Of a stretch of 64,000 nucleotides of DNA, positions 1 to 7,651 are shown piece by piece. Under the pieces are notes generated by a model. That model ran no database searches, was not told where the DNA came from, and was given only the letters and a program-made list of their open reading frames with translations. Source of the stretch: an uncultured Bacilli bacterium (GTDB lineage: Bacteria > Bacillota_I > Bacilli_A > RFN20 > CAG-449). The position numbers were made by a program, and so were the translations under genes. How positions within the stretch are numbered: the first letter of the stretch is position 1; the number at the start of each line of letters is the position of its first letter. Location: NCBI GenBank assembly GCA_947632435.1, contig CANRPC010000004.1, positions 34,265-98,264 of the forward strand, given 5' to 3'.

Positions 1-296
1 CAATAATTATGCCACTTATCAATATATCCAGTTTCAGCATCCCAAAGATGCATTATTTTAAAATGTTCATCAAACGTTCTATTTTTTTCTTTTGCATATT
101 TATCTAATTCAAAATCAATCAATCGAATTGCATCTTGCTCATCAGTAGACCATCTATTTTGTTCTTCATCCCAAATAGCATAAAAATCATTTGATTTAAT
201 CATGAGGTCATTACTTTTACAAATTATAAATCTTGGATAGATTTCCACAACACCATATTTTAAACTCCGTTCAGATATCATTAAGAAATCTAACAT
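1..296 (-). CDS. Conserved hypothetical element protein (3' part outside the window)
   Basis: The minus strand is open from an ATG at 296 to the window edge, giving about 98 residues. A strong AGGAGGT ribosome-binding site sits at 308-314. A TTG at 302-300 in the same frame is an alternative start with tighter spacing. The peptide begins MLDFLMISER and is acidic and aromatic (for example FYAIWDEEQ and HLWDAETGYID), with no signal peptide or membrane segment. I recognise no function. It lies at the downstream end of the element's minus-strand gene series. Confidence 0.6.
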   Translation of the reverse strand, partial: MLDFLMISERSLKYGVVEIYPRFIICKSNDLMIKSNDFYAIWDEEQNRWSTDEQDAIRLIDFELDKYAKEKNRTFDEHFKIMHLWDAETGYIDKWHNY

Positions 297-311
297 TTTC
301 AATTTGACCTC

Positions 312-494
312 CTAATCAATATTTGTATTATTTATTTTTGTTGTTTTAGAGTTATTAGATGTTTTGAATACTTTTTTATATTCGGTAAATGTAACTAAAA
401 TTAATTCGCCGAGTAAAAGTGATAATGCTAAATTATTTATAGCTATAATATTTTTTAAAATATTCATTCTTAATAATAAACTTCTTTTTTTCAT
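312..494 (-). CDS. Small single-pass membrane protein
   Basis: 60 residues starting MKKRSLLLRMN. I chose the start at 494 because GGAGG lies nine bases before it; an in-frame ATG 18 bases upstream overlaps that site. A positively charged N-terminus precedes one hydrophobic stretch (NLALSLLLGELILVTF) and a short polar tail rich in Asn, Lys and Thr. No family is recognised. Many neighbours in this element are similarly small one-helix proteins. Confidence 0.5.
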   Translation of the reverse strand: MKKRSLLLRMNILKNIIAINNLALSLLLGELILVTFTEYKKVFKTSNNSKTTKINNTNID

Positions 495-532
495 TTTTAT
501 TTTCCTCCACATTTTATATTTTTATAAATTTC

Positions 533-706
533 TTATTTTGATTTTTTTATTATTTCATCTGCGAAACAATCATCTGGTTCTGGGCAATGAAACGGACATC
601 TTGGATCACAACCAAAATAAGACAATTCAAAATTATGAAGATTATATTTTTTACAGAATTCCTCTATTACTTCTTTTTCTGTATAATCACTTAATTCTTT
701 TTTCAT
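533..706 (-). CDS. Small cysteine-rich protein
   Basis: 57 residues, start chosen at 706 (MKKELSDY) behind a GAAAGG ribosome-binding site. An in-frame ATG at 727 is upstream of that site. The N-terminal half is charged and probably helical. The C-terminal half holds four cysteines and a histidine in FGCDPRCPFHCPEPDDCF, which could bind a metal or form disulfides. It overlaps the end of the preceding gene by 20 bases, indicating translational coupling. Function unknown. Confidence 0.5.
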   Translation of the reverse strand: MKKELSDYTEKEVIEEFCKKYNLHNFELSYFGCDPRCPFHCPEPDDCFADEIIKKSK

Positions 707-1271
707 ATATACCTTTCTCGATTCCATATTTTTTATCTAAATACCAATTCATTTGATACCATATTTCAATTTTTCTTAAATCAATTTGAATTCCAGGAAT
801 ATAAAATAATCCACCTTTACCATCAGGTTCATAATCTCTATTGAGGAATTTTTCAATTATATAATTAAATTCATTTTCATCAAAATTAGTATTTAAAAAT
901 TTAATTAATCCTAAACTTTCAAGCATATCAAAAAACCATACACTTGTATGATTTGTTTCATCAATGCAACTCATAATTTCGTTTTCACAACGTATGGCTA
1001 ATGCAATCATCATTTCCAATATTGAAACAAATTTATGATTAAAATATAAATCAGAATGCAAATTTGAAGAAATTTCACAATATTTTATAAATAAATCTCG
1101 TCCATCTTCCATTCTATTGACATCCTTTGGATGAATATAAATGAAGGGTTTTTCATATAAAGCTTTCAAAACATTCATCCAAGGTTCAATATCAAAGTTA
1201 TCATTTTCAATAAGACTACATAGCCAATAAAAATAGTTCCTATCCTTAACTGTTGTAGAATTCTCTCTCAC
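687..1271 (-). CDS. Conserved hypothetical element protein
   Basis: About 194 residues from a GTG at 1271-1269, with AGGA about nine bases upstream. The frame stays open further upstream, but that stretch overlaps the preceding gene and encodes an implausible run of Ile, Met and Phe. The start is therefore uncertain. The N-terminus reads [14 protein letters not shown], and a central segment reads SILEMMIALAIRCE. No membrane helix is evident and no catalytic motif is recognised. It is soluble-looking and acidic, unlike most neighbours. Confidence 0.55.
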   Translation of the reverse strand: MRENSTTVKDRNYFYWLCSLIENDNFDIEPWMNVLKALYEKPFIYIHPKDVNRMEDGRDLFIKYCEISSNLHSDLYFNHKFVSILEMMIALAIRCENEIMSCIDETNHTSVWFFDMLESLGLIKFLNTNFDENEFNYIIEKFLNRDYEPDGKGGLFYIPGIQIDLRKIEIWYQMNWYLDKKYGIEKGIYEKRIK

Positions 1272-1764
1272 ATCGATAAATCCTATAATATATATTGTCT
1301 TTTGAATCATAAATATAAATTGCATTATCATCAAAAAGATAATCATAATTATCATAATTTAAATATTTAAGAAATAGAGATGAAATATTTATGTCACCAA
1401 AAGTTTCTTTAATATTAATAATTTTGTTATCCGAATTTGTTAGAATATCATCTAAATAATAATAACAATTTATAAAATCAGTTCCTTCTGGTATTAAACT
1501 TAGAGATACATCACTAAATCCTTCCTTAAATTTTGATGAAGCATTTATATTTAGTTTCCATGTTGTGTCACATTTACTAACTGTTGCAGTATCATCATTT
1601 TTAACTATAGTTTTAAGATCTTCTTGAATTTTATCATTTTGATTTTTTAGATCACTTATTTGCTCTTTTAAATTATTATTTTTTTTTAGTACAAATTTGT
1701 ATCCAAAAACAAAACCTAACATTCCTGTTATAACTGGAATCGCATAATTAATAGTTATTTTCAT
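1246..1764 (-). CDS. Single-pass membrane protein with coiled coil
   Basis: 172 residues from the ATG at 1764, eight bases after the stop of the preceding gene. GGAG is about twelve bases upstream. Residues about 5-25 form a membrane helix (YAIPVITGMLGFVFGYKF). A Lys/Asn/Gln-rich coiled-coil segment follows to about residue 55, then a soluble domain rich in Asp, Asn and Tyr. The arrangement suggests an N-terminally anchored protein. Family not recognised. Confidence 0.55.
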   Translation of the reverse strand: MKITINYAIPVITGMLGFVFGYKFVLKKNNNLKEQISDLKNQNDKIQEDLKTIVKNDDTATVSKCDTTWKLNINASSKFKEGFSDVSLSLIPEGTDFINCYYYLDDILTNSDNKIINIKETFGDINISSLFLKYLNYDNYDYLFDDNAIYIYDSKDNIYYRIYRCEREFYNS

Positions 1765-1771
1765 ATTTTTT

Positions 1772-1957
1772 TTAATCTCCATAATTTTGTGTATTTTTCT
1801 TAAAAAATTTCTTTTTATTAGTATTCAATATTAATAAGGTTATGCCAAAACTTATACCACATCCTAATAAGATTCCATCAGTGAATCCATAAATATAATT
1901 AAGATATGATTTAATATCAGAATACATTTTTATTTGTTTTAAAATTATTTTATCCAT
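1772..1957 (-). CDS. Small single-pass membrane protein
   Basis: 61 residues with an AAGGAGAAAAATC ribosome-binding site before the ATG. The central helix (GILLGCGISFGITLLIL) is glycine-rich and is followed by a basic tail (NTNKKKFFKK). It ends just before the start of the next membrane protein, so the two are probably cotranslated. Function unknown. Confidence 0.5.
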   Translation of the reverse strand: MDKIILKQIKMYSDIKSYLNYIYGFTDGILLGCGISFGITLLILNTNKKKFFKKNTQNYGD

Positions 1958-1979
1958 GATTTTTCTCCTTTTTATTTGT

Positions 1980-2975
1980 TTAACATTTTACATACGACAT
2001 AAATGTTTTTTTGTGATTACCTTTTTTATCGTAACCACCTGTAAGAATATCTCCATCTGGATTAAATTCTAGAACCATTCCAGGATTTCCACTACGAATA
2101 ATTTCACGTGCTCTATATGAATAAGAACCATCAGGATTTGTTAAACCAAATGAAACACGATTAGCACGAGTTGAATCTTCTGGATCATAAATCCATCCTA
2201 TTACTTTTGCTTGTTGTCTTTGTCTAACTGTTAACCAACCCATTTGATAACCTAATGTTTCCCATACATCTTCCATAAATAAATATCCTTGAATCTTCAA
2301 TTTCATGGTCAATGAACTTTCTTTGGCAATTAATAAATCTAAATTATAATTAACGTTTTCTACAAATCCAGGAATTGTTTCATCAAACATTGCGATAAAA
2401 TCTCCAGGAATAGGTTTTTCTTCTAATGTTGAAATTTCTTCTAATTCTCCAGTATCTTTATTAAGAACTTGTTTCTTTGTTTCTTTTAATCCTTTTACAA
2501 TTTCGTCATCTACTGCTTCACCATATTTTTCTTTTATTCTATTTCTATATGTAGAATATCCAGCTTTAACTGATGCATAAGCAGCTGCTAACGCCGCATT
2601 TCGATTTGCCATTATGTTATGGTTACCAATCGTTGAAGCAACTGAACAAGCATATAATAATATTGTTGGTGCATAAATTTTTAATATTTTTCCGCTTGAT
2701 TTAGCCAAAGTTTTTATTATACAATTGCGTGCAGTTGTTTTATTTATTTTTCTTTTTTCATCATTATATAAATCATTTATATCACTAATTTTATTTTTAG
2801 TTTCTTCAATTACTGGCATAGCTTTATGACTTGCAACTGAAGCAGTTACAATAGCAATACCACTAGCGGCAATACTTGTTATTGTTAGTATTGTTGGTAA
2901 ATTCTTTCTAACAAAATATAATAATCCGCTTTTGAATCTAATTCTTGAAATCATTTTGTTTATTATTTTATCCAT
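1980..2975 (-). CDS. Element membrane protein, first of three paralogs (DUF6353-like)
   Basis: 331 residues. A hydrophobic N-terminal segment (NLPTILTITSIAASGIAIVTA) is followed by a charged stretch. A second membrane segment comes next (YAPTILLYACSVASTIG), then an Ala-rich helix with NRNAALAAAYAS and YRNRIKEKYG. A soluble C-terminal domain contains WETLGYQMGWLT and a segment giving W-x-YDPED. The layout (two helices, NR/KN, Y-x-N-x-V/I, C-terminal LG..GW) recurs in the two genes at 4099-4848 and 4823-5725. I recall the label DUF6353 for such proteins, but the name needs a database check. Function unknown; a membrane-associated role is inferred. Confidence 0.65.
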   Translation of the reverse strand: MDKIINKMISRIRFKSGLLYFVRKNLPTILTITSIAASGIAIVTASVASHKAMPVIEETKNKISDINDLYNDEKRKINKTTARNCIIKTLAKSSGKILKIYAPTILLYACSVASTIGNHNIMANRNAALAAAYASVKAGYSTYRNRIKEKYGEAVDDEIVKGLKETKKQVLNKDTGELEEISTLEEKPIPGDFIAMFDETIPGFVENVNYNLDLLIAKESSLTMKLKIQGYLFMEDVWETLGYQMGWLTVRQRQQAKVIGWIYDPEDSTRANRVSFGLTNPDGSYSYRAREIIRSGNPGMVLEFNPDGDILTGGYDKKGNHKKTFMSYVKC

Positions 2976-2990
2976 TTTTCCTCCATTTAA

Positions 2991-3572
2991 TTATTTAATT
3001 AATATAACTTTTGGTAATCTAATGTACCATTTATCATCAAGTCCTCTTGAAACACATGCTTCATCAAGATTCGTCCAACCATAATTGTTATCGGTATAAT
3101 TATGTGGTTCACCCAAAAAATCATAAAAATCAGCAATAGAAACAACACCATAACGTGCTACATATTCTTTTAATCTATCTAAAAGTGCCTCTGCATCAGA
3201 ACGATTTACAAAACTATAATCATTAACTCTATATGCACCAGGCGTATTTCTAATTTGTTGATTATATGATGAATATGAAGTATAATCTCTTTCTCTAAAA
3301 CTTACTCGATCATATGATGATGATTCTTTCCTGCCACCATATAACAAACAATCTATAGAAGACTTAAATGTTTCAGATATCATTTTTTTTATACTTGGTA
3401 TAATAACATTTGTTGCAACATTGTTCTTTACTGTTTCGACATCAGATGCGAAAAAAGAATTAAATATTTTTAGTAAGAGATTATTTTTCTTTTTTACAGA
3501 ACCTTTAAATTCAATAGGTTTAATAGGTTCTTTTTCTTTTTGTATACCTAATTTTCCTTTATTATTTTCCAT
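2991..3572 (-). CDS. Element protein sharing a C-terminal domain with the paralog family
   Basis: 193 residues, no clear membrane helix. The first 45 residues are basic and Pro/Lys-rich. A middle stretch is Ser/Tyr-rich. The C-terminal 60 residues (VSIADFYDFLGEP, then NNYGWTNLDE and WYIRLPKVILI) resemble the C-terminal domain of the three neighbouring membrane paralogs, which also carry an L-G or related turn followed by GW. It starts 15 bases upstream of the 331-residue gene and is probably cotranscribed with it. Function unknown; it might work with those proteins through the shared domain. Confidence 0.6.
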   Translation of the reverse strand: MENNKGKLGIQKEKEPIKPIEFKGSVKKKNNLLLKIFNSFFASDVETVKNNVATNVIIPSIKKMISETFKSSIDCLLYGGRKESSSYDRVSFRERDYTSYSSYNQQIRNTPGAYRVNDYSFVNRSDAEALLDRLKEYVARYGVVSIADFYDFLGEPHNYTDNNYGWTNLDEACVSRGLDDKWYIRLPKVILIK

Positions 3573-3584
3573 TTTTTATTTTCC

Positions 3585-3638
3585 TCAGAAATAAAAACAA
3601 AAGGAAAGAGTGATTGTATTTTCACCCTAACCTTTTGT
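3585..3638 (-). terminator. Intrinsic terminator after the 124-residue gene
   Basis: Arms ACAAAAGG (3597-3604) and CCTTTTGT (3631-3638), with an inner GTGA/TCAC pairing, form a hairpin. On the minus strand it is followed by TTTTATTT. It lies between the stop at 3659 and the gene starting at 3572, so it may terminate or attenuate transcription there. Confidence 0.55.
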
Positions 3639-3658
3639 AATCAATAAATTCTTTCAAA

Positions 3659-4033
3659 CTAATTTGATTCAGTTGCACAGTTTTCAGGATCAACTACACC
3701 TAATTCATCTTCTGTATTTGTGTCTTTATTTTTTGATTTTTTTGAAGTCCAAACAGCTTTGATTTTATGACCAAGTTTTATACAACCTTTTACTGTCAAT
3801 TTACCTACGTATGTTACTCCAATTATGAATGCTGATGCTATTGCAAATTTGCCAATATTATCTAACATACTATTTTTTGTTGCAACACTCGTTTGCATAA
3901 TTTCAGTTTTGACAACTTCAGGTTGATGTTGTACATTAGTCAAGTTATTCACCTTTTCTCCTTCTAAAATTCCACAATTTTCTGATGTGTTAATAGTTTC
4001 TTTAACTGCTAAATCTAAATTTTCATTATTCAT
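3659..4033 (-). CDS. Single-pass membrane protein of the element
   Basis: 124 residues with an AAAGGAGGATAATAAA ribosome-binding site. About 55 polar N-terminal residues precede one membrane helix (IGKFAIASAFIIGVTYVG). A basic stretch (KLGHKIKAVWTSKKSK) and an acidic tail follow. By the positive-inside rule the C-terminal tail would be cytoplasmic. A copy of the element's leader motif lies about 50 bases upstream of the start. Function unknown. Confidence 0.55.
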   Translation of the reverse strand: MNNENLDLAVKETINTSENCGILEGEKVNNLTNVQHQPEVVKTEIMQTSVATKNSMLDNIGKFAIASAFIIGVTYVGKLTVKGCIKLGHKIKAVWTSKKSKNKDTNTEDELGVVDPENCATESN

Positions 4034-4080
4034 TTTATTATCCTCCTTTTTTAGAATTTAGTGGTTTTCCCAATATATAA

Positions 4081-4096
4081 AGTGTTTTTTTTGCGA
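4081..4096 (-). promoter_or_regulatory. Element leader motif, copy 1
   Basis: Minus strand TCGCAAAAAAAACACT, immediately after the stop codon of the upstream gene and about 50 bases before the ATG at 4033. It matches copies upstream of other genes of the element, most closely the one at 6365-6380 (there TCGCAAAAATAACACT). It could be a phage-type promoter or an RNA regulatory site; its function is not shown by the sequence. Confidence 0.5.
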
Positions 4097-4098
4097 GC

Positions 4099-4848
4099 TT
4101 ACATATTTTTTATATCGCCTAATTTTAAATTTATTTCGTAAGTTAAGCATGGCTTATCATTAGGTGCAATACATGAATCTAAATATCCATCTAGTAATGT
4201 CCCACCTACAATTTGCCAACCAACATCGCTTCCATTAAACGAATCTTGTAATCCTAATTCTTCTAAATATCTATTTAAAGAAATTATTCCATTATCGTTT
4301 AATGCATAAGAATTTAATTTGTTAATAGCTTTACAAATATCATTCCATGTTGATTGGAAATAAGCACCAGTGATAGGCTCTTTAAACAAATGTTTGGAAT
4401 CGTCTGATAAAATTATTTCTTTAGAACCAGACTTTTCTTCAATTTTCTTATTTGTGTTTTGTGTAATTTGTTTTTCTTTTTCATCATCTAAAACTTTTTT
4501 AGTTTGATTTCGATATTCATTAAATGCAGATTCTGTTAATGCACATGTTGTTGCAAGAGTAATGTTTCTTTTTGCATATATTCTATTACTTGCAATTATG
4601 CATACTGTTGAACCTAAAAAGCCTAAAACAGGTGGAATATAATACTTCCAACAAAGTTTAACTTTTTCTTTTTTTGTCAGTTTTTTTTCAGTTGAATAAC
4701 GTTCTATTTGTTTGACTGATTTAAGAGTGGCTTTACTAAGTTCAATTGAAGTTAATACAAAACCTATTAAACCTGTTCCTGTCAAACATTCTGGTTCATG
4801 ATCCAGTAACCAATTTTGAATATTATCGATAAAGAATTTCTTCATCAT
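4099..4848 (-). CDS. Element membrane protein, second of three paralogs
   Basis: 249 residues; the start may be either of two adjacent ATGs behind AAAGGATTTTTAA. Features in order: hydrophobic segment near residues 20-35 (GTGLIGFVLTSIEL), basic linker, helix YYIPPVLGFLGSTVCIIAS, then NRIYAKRNITLATT and FNEYRNQTKKVL. The latter align with NRNAALAAAY and YRNRI of the 331-residue paralog. The C-terminus has YLEELGLQDS and DVGW. Its start overlaps the end of the upstream paralog by 26 bases. Function unknown. Confidence 0.6.
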   Translation of the reverse strand: MMKKFFIDNIQNWLLDHEPECLTGTGLIGFVLTSIELSKATLKSVKQIERYSTEKKLTKKEKVKLCWKYYIPPVLGFLGSTVCIIASNRIYAKRNITLATTCALTESAFNEYRNQTKKVLDDEKEKQITQNTNKKIEEKSGSKEIILSDDSKHLFKEPITGAYFQSTWNDICKAINKLNSYALNDNGIISLNRYLEELGLQDSFNGSDVGWQIVGGTLLDGYLDSCIAPNDKPCLTYEINLKLGDIKNM

Positions 4849-5725
4849 TTAAAAATCCTTTCTTTATAAAATCTTCTTTTTTTCCGTCAAAATATTCTTC
4901 TGAAGATATGTTTTTAGAAATATAATCGGTATATCTTTCTGGATTGTAGATTGGCTCTTCGTGAAATTCTATTATTGTGTAACCATTTCTCTTTTTAAGT
5001 GATTCATTTTTGATATCTGTTATTTTATTGGAATCTATAAATGAAACATAAACCCAACTAGATCCATACATATCCATCAAGTAATCTAAATCCCAGCCAA
5101 ATTTAAGGTCATCTATATCAAAATCATTACGATCTAATAATTCTGCTTTAGCGTCTAATAAAAAATCTTTGATTGTTACCAAAAATGGTTGTGAACAACA
5201 TAAACCATCTACAGTTCCACAGGATATTCTTTCGTTTAATTGATTTACCGCTAACAACACATCTTTTTCATACGCTTTAAAAAATCCAGCATGTAGTTCC
5301 CAATATAATTTTTTACCATCTTCTATTGGTGTATTTTTTAATTCATTTTTAGCATCATCTTCTGCGATTGATTTCAATATTTCATCATTTTTTGCTTTAC
5401 CAATAACTGTTTTTACTTTATTTTCGTATTTTTTCCATCCTGCAGATAACATACCTGCTGTTGCAATTAATGACATTTCATTCTTTTTGCTAATAATTGT
5501 TGAACTTACTGTTGCTGCAATGGTTAAACTAGCAGTTATCATGGTTCTCCAATATGCTTTACAAAAATTTTTAGTAATTTCAATTTTATTTTTGCCTTCG
5601 TTTGAAATATTTCTTTTACTTTTATTTTGACTATCTTTAGCCGAAATAAATGCTGTTGAAATAACTCCAACAGAACTAAAAATTGATAAAATAATTGGCA
5701 AATGTAATCGTAATTTTGTATTCAT
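4823..5725 (-). CDS. Element membrane protein, third of three paralogs
   Basis: 300 residues from the ATG at 5725, which follows AGGAGGAAAAAAAATA; the in-frame ATG at 5746 lies before that site. N-terminal membrane segment (LPIILSIFSSVGVISTAFIS), a charged stretch, second helix (MITASLTIAATVSSTIIS), then KKNEMSLIATAGMLSAG and YENKVKTVIG. The C-terminal domain includes KFGWDLDYL and WVYVSFIDS. It has the same order of elements as the two other paralogs with low identity, pointing to old duplications. Function unknown. Confidence 0.6.
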   Translation of the reverse strand: MNTKLRLHLPIILSIFSSVGVISTAFISAKDSQNKSKRNISNEGKNKIEITKNFCKAYWRTMITASLTIAATVSSTIISKKNEMSLIATAGMLSAGWKKYENKVKTVIGKAKNDEILKSIAEDDAKNELKNTPIEDGKKLYWELHAGFFKAYEKDVLLAVNQLNERISCGTVDGLCCSQPFLVTIKDFLLDAKAELLDRNDFDIDDLKFGWDLDYLMDMYGSSWVYVSFIDSNKITDIKNESLKKRNGYTIIEFHEEPIYNPERYTDYISKNISSEEYFDGKKEDFIKKGFLNDEEILYR

Positions 5726-5739
5726 TATTTTTTTTCCTC

Positions 5740-6081
5740 CTAACATTTTTTTAAATAATTTAATAATTTAGTATAAATTTTTATTTTCATATATATTGAC
5801 ATTTTTTCTTTTTGTAATTTGGCATTTTCTAAATCTGTATATAAAAAGATTATTTCCACTATACATTCATCAATCGGATCAATCGGATCATAAAAATATA
5901 AAGATGAATTTAAAATATTATAAATTTGATCAGATATTTCTTTTGCTACTTGCCTCCCAACTAAATTCATCCGTTTAATAATTCCGTTGTTTAATTTTAA
6001 ATTAGAAAAATAATCATGCATTACAAAATTTTGATCAATATAATTTAAGGCGAGTAAGAATTTTTTATAGTTATCATCCAT
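5740..6081 (-). CDS. Hypothetical element protein, helical
   Basis: 113 residues with a clear AAAGGAGAAATAA ribosome-binding site. The sequence looks mostly helical and lacks a membrane segment. A DPIDPIDECIVEII motif sits in the middle and the C-terminus is lysine-rich. It ends 14 bases before the third membrane paralog, so the genes are probably one transcript. No family recognised. Confidence 0.5.
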   Translation of the reverse strand: MDDNYKKFLLALNYIDQNFVMHDYFSNLKLNNGIIKRMNLVGRQVAKEISDQIYNILNSSLYFYDPIDPIDECIVEIIFLYTDLENAKLQKEKMSIYMKIKIYTKLLNYLKKC

Positions 6082-6100
6082 TTATTTCTCCTTTCTATGA

Positions 6101-6151
6101 AAAAAATAAAAAAGAATCATTGAAAACTTTTTAATGTTTAGAATGACTCTT
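6101..6151 (-). terminator. Intrinsic terminator after the 59-residue gene
   Basis: Arms AAGAATCATT (6112-6121) and AATGACTCTT (6142-6151) pair with one mismatch. On the minus strand the stem runs directly into TTTTTTATTTTTTT. It follows the stop at 6160. Confidence 0.7.
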
Positions 6152-6159
6152 AAATATAA

Positions 6160-6339
6160 TTATTCTTTTGCTTCTTTTAATTCTTTTATAGCTTCTTTTT
6201 TTAATTTACGTTTAGCATACCATTTAGAAAATTTATCGCTTATAACAATACTGGTTATCGTTGAAATAGTAGATATCAATATTGCTTGCTCTATTTTTTT
6301 GCATGCTGGTAAACATGATTTAATAAAATTTTTGAACAT
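6160..6339 (-). CDS. Small single-pass membrane protein
   Basis: 59 residues starting MFKNFIKSCL. The start at 6339 is set by GGGAGG ten bases upstream; the ATG at 6357 overlaps that site. One membrane helix (AILISTISTITSIVIS) is followed by a basic region and a Lys/Glu helix (KLKKEAIKELKEAKE). It has its own terminator downstream and a leader motif upstream, so it looks like an independent small transcription unit. Confidence 0.5.
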   Translation of the reverse strand: MFKNFIKSCLPACKKIEQAILISTISTITSIVISDKFSKWYAKRKLKKEAIKELKEAKE

Positions 6340-6364
6340 AAAAATTAATCCTCCCATTTAAGAA

Positions 6365-6380
6365 AGTGTTATTTTTGCGA
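6365..6380 (-). promoter_or_regulatory. Element leader motif, copy 2
   Basis: Minus strand TCGCAAAAATAACACT, about 26 bases before the ATG at 6339. Similarity to copy 1 extends to AAGTTCGCA versus AAGCTCGCA on the 5' side. Confidence 0.5.
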
Positions 6381-6404
6381 ACTTATTAAAAAGAAAGAAT
6401 TAAA

Positions 6405-6429
6405 ATGCAAGAGGGGTTGTTTTTCCCTC
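6405..6429 (-). terminator. Probable intrinsic terminator
   Basis: GAGGG (6411-6415) and CCCTC (6425-6429) form a short G+C stem after the stop codon at 6450. On the minus strand TTGCATTTT follows, so the T-tract is imperfect. Confidence 0.45.
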
Positions 6430-6449
6430 AAGTCATTCAAATATAAATT

Positions 6450-6995
6450 TTATTTATTAAGTTTTATTGGCTTTAAAACTTCTCTCATTATTTCTTTTGC
6501 ACTGTGATGTACAATACCGTTTTCATATCTTTCATAATAAGTATCGTTAGTATAACACCATACGTATAATCCTACTGGTATTAAAGTAATAACTGCTTTA
6601 AATACTCCTCCTGTAATTTTGAATGCTTTATCCCAAAAATAATTTTTCTTATTATTGAGTGCTTTTTTTTCTTCAAGAGCAATCTTTTTTGATTCATTAT
6701 TAATTCTTTGCATTTCTAATTCAATTCTTTTTTCTTCTAATTCCTTAGATTTAATATCCATTTCTTTAGCATGCTCAAATTTTAATTTTTCAAGTTTTAC
6801 ATCATGCTCGAATTTCTTCTTCTGTAAAATTAATTCTTGTTCATGAGATTCATTTGCATTAAGAAAATTTTGCATTTCTTTAATACTTGTAAGAATTTTT
6901 TTATCGTTCTCACTTCCTAACTCAGTTTCTGCATGAAGTATTGTTGCACCATCTTTAATTGTACTTAGTAATGTTTCTTTAGTATTTAATTCCAT
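6450..6995 (-). CDS. Coiled-coil membrane protein of the element
   Basis: 181 residues from the ATG at 6995 (MELNTKETLL), which follows AAAGGAGGATATAAG. An ATG 39 bases upstream lies before this site. Residues about 45-115 form a long charged coiled coil rich in Glu, Lys and Gln. A glycine-containing hydrophobic segment (ITGGVFKAVITLIPVGLYVW) and a polar tail follow. The layout is a cytoplasmic coiled coil with one membrane anchor. No family recognised. Confidence 0.55.
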   Translation of the reverse strand: MELNTKETLLSTIKDGATILHAETELGSENDKKILTSIKEMQNFLNANESHEQELILQKKKFEHDVKLEKLKFEHAKEMDIKSKELEEKRIELEMQRINNESKKIALEEKKALNNKKNYFWDKAFKITGGVFKAVITLIPVGLYVWCYTNDTYYERYENGIVHHSAKEIMREVLKPIKLNK

Positions 6996-7038
6996 CTTAT
7001 ATCCTCCTTTAACTAAAAAATTTACATTTTCCATTTAT

Positions 7039-7056
7039 GTGATTGTTTTAATTGCG
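7039..7056 (-). promoter_or_regulatory. Element leader motif, copy 3 (diverged)
   Basis: Minus strand CGCAATTAAAACAATCAC. It spans the stop codon of the gene at 7048-7356 and lies 44-61 bases upstream of the ATG at 6995. It is weaker than copies 1 and 2. Confidence 0.35.
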
Positions 7057-7356
7057 TTTATTAATGAAATCTTTATCAACAATAATGTTGTTGACTTTAA
7101 ATGAAACATCTTCACCATTATTGGCATGCATTATTTTGCTATTAGATCCATTTTTAAGTGATAAGTACAACGAAAACGGATCTCCATTAGGTGGCTTTAT
7201 AATATTTAAATCACCTAATACTTTAATTTTTTGTTTTTTTTTAGATGTCAAATATCCAAGACCAAATGTAATTAAAGAGTAACCAATAAATTTTAAAATT
7301 GGTTTAGTTTCTTTTTTTAATTTTTTATTAATGATTTTTTTGTAAAAATTTTTCAT
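7048..7356 (-). CDS. Hypothetical element protein with one hydrophobic segment
   Basis: 102 residues beginning MKNFYKKIIN. The start at 7356 follows AAGGAAATTAAA and directly abuts the stop of the preceding gene. A basic N-terminus leads into a short hydrophobic stretch (FIGYSLITFGLGYL). A soluble tail of about 60 residues contains PPNGDPFSLYLSL. Possibly N-terminally membrane-anchored. Function unknown. Confidence 0.5.
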   Translation of the reverse strand: MKNFYKKIINKKLKKETKPILKFIGYSLITFGLGYLTSKKKQKIKVLGDLNIIKPPNGDPFSLYLSLKNGSNSKIMHANNGEDVSFKVNNIIVDKDFINKRN

Positions 7357-7357
7357 T

Positions 7358-7603
7358 TTAATTTCCTTTATAAAAATATCCAGTTTGTTCATAAAATAAT
7401 TTTGGTGAAATATAATAATTGATACGTCCTTTCTTTGTACCAATTTCTGAAACGTCGGTTATTTTTTTGCCTTTTCTTGTAGCAAAACCAATAGGTAACC
7501 AACCTGCGATAATCCCTGCTCTCACCCAACAAGGATCTTTCCCATAAAATTTGGCAACTTTCTCCACTGGAATATTGCCAAAAAATTCATCATTGACAGA
7601 CAT
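7358..7603 (-). CDS. Small probable DNA-binding protein, excisionase-like
   Basis: 81 residues with an AAAGGAGGAAAAAATT ribosome-binding site. The pattern GNIPVEKVAKFYGKDPCWVR, followed by GIIAGWLPIGFA and YYISPKLFYEQTG, resembles small phage proteins of the winged-helix, Xis/MerR-like type that read a helix (VAKFYGKD..WVR) and then a basic wing. The fold is inferred from this pattern alone. Such a protein could be the excisionase or a regulator of the element, although it is about 2 kb from the integrase. An alternative is a small structural protein. Confidence 0.5.
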   Translation of the reverse strand: MSVNDEFFGNIPVEKVAKFYGKDPCWVRAGIIAGWLPIGFATRKGKKITDVSEIGTKKGRINYYISPKLFYEQTGYFYKGN

Positions 7604-7651
7604 AATTTTTTCCTCCTTTACTGTATTTGATGATTTTAATCTAAATTGAAA

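Noticed and set aside
364..756. Plus-strand open frame opposite the first element genes
   Set aside because: It is a Phe/Leu/Ile-rich shadow of minus-strand genes with no ribosome-binding site.
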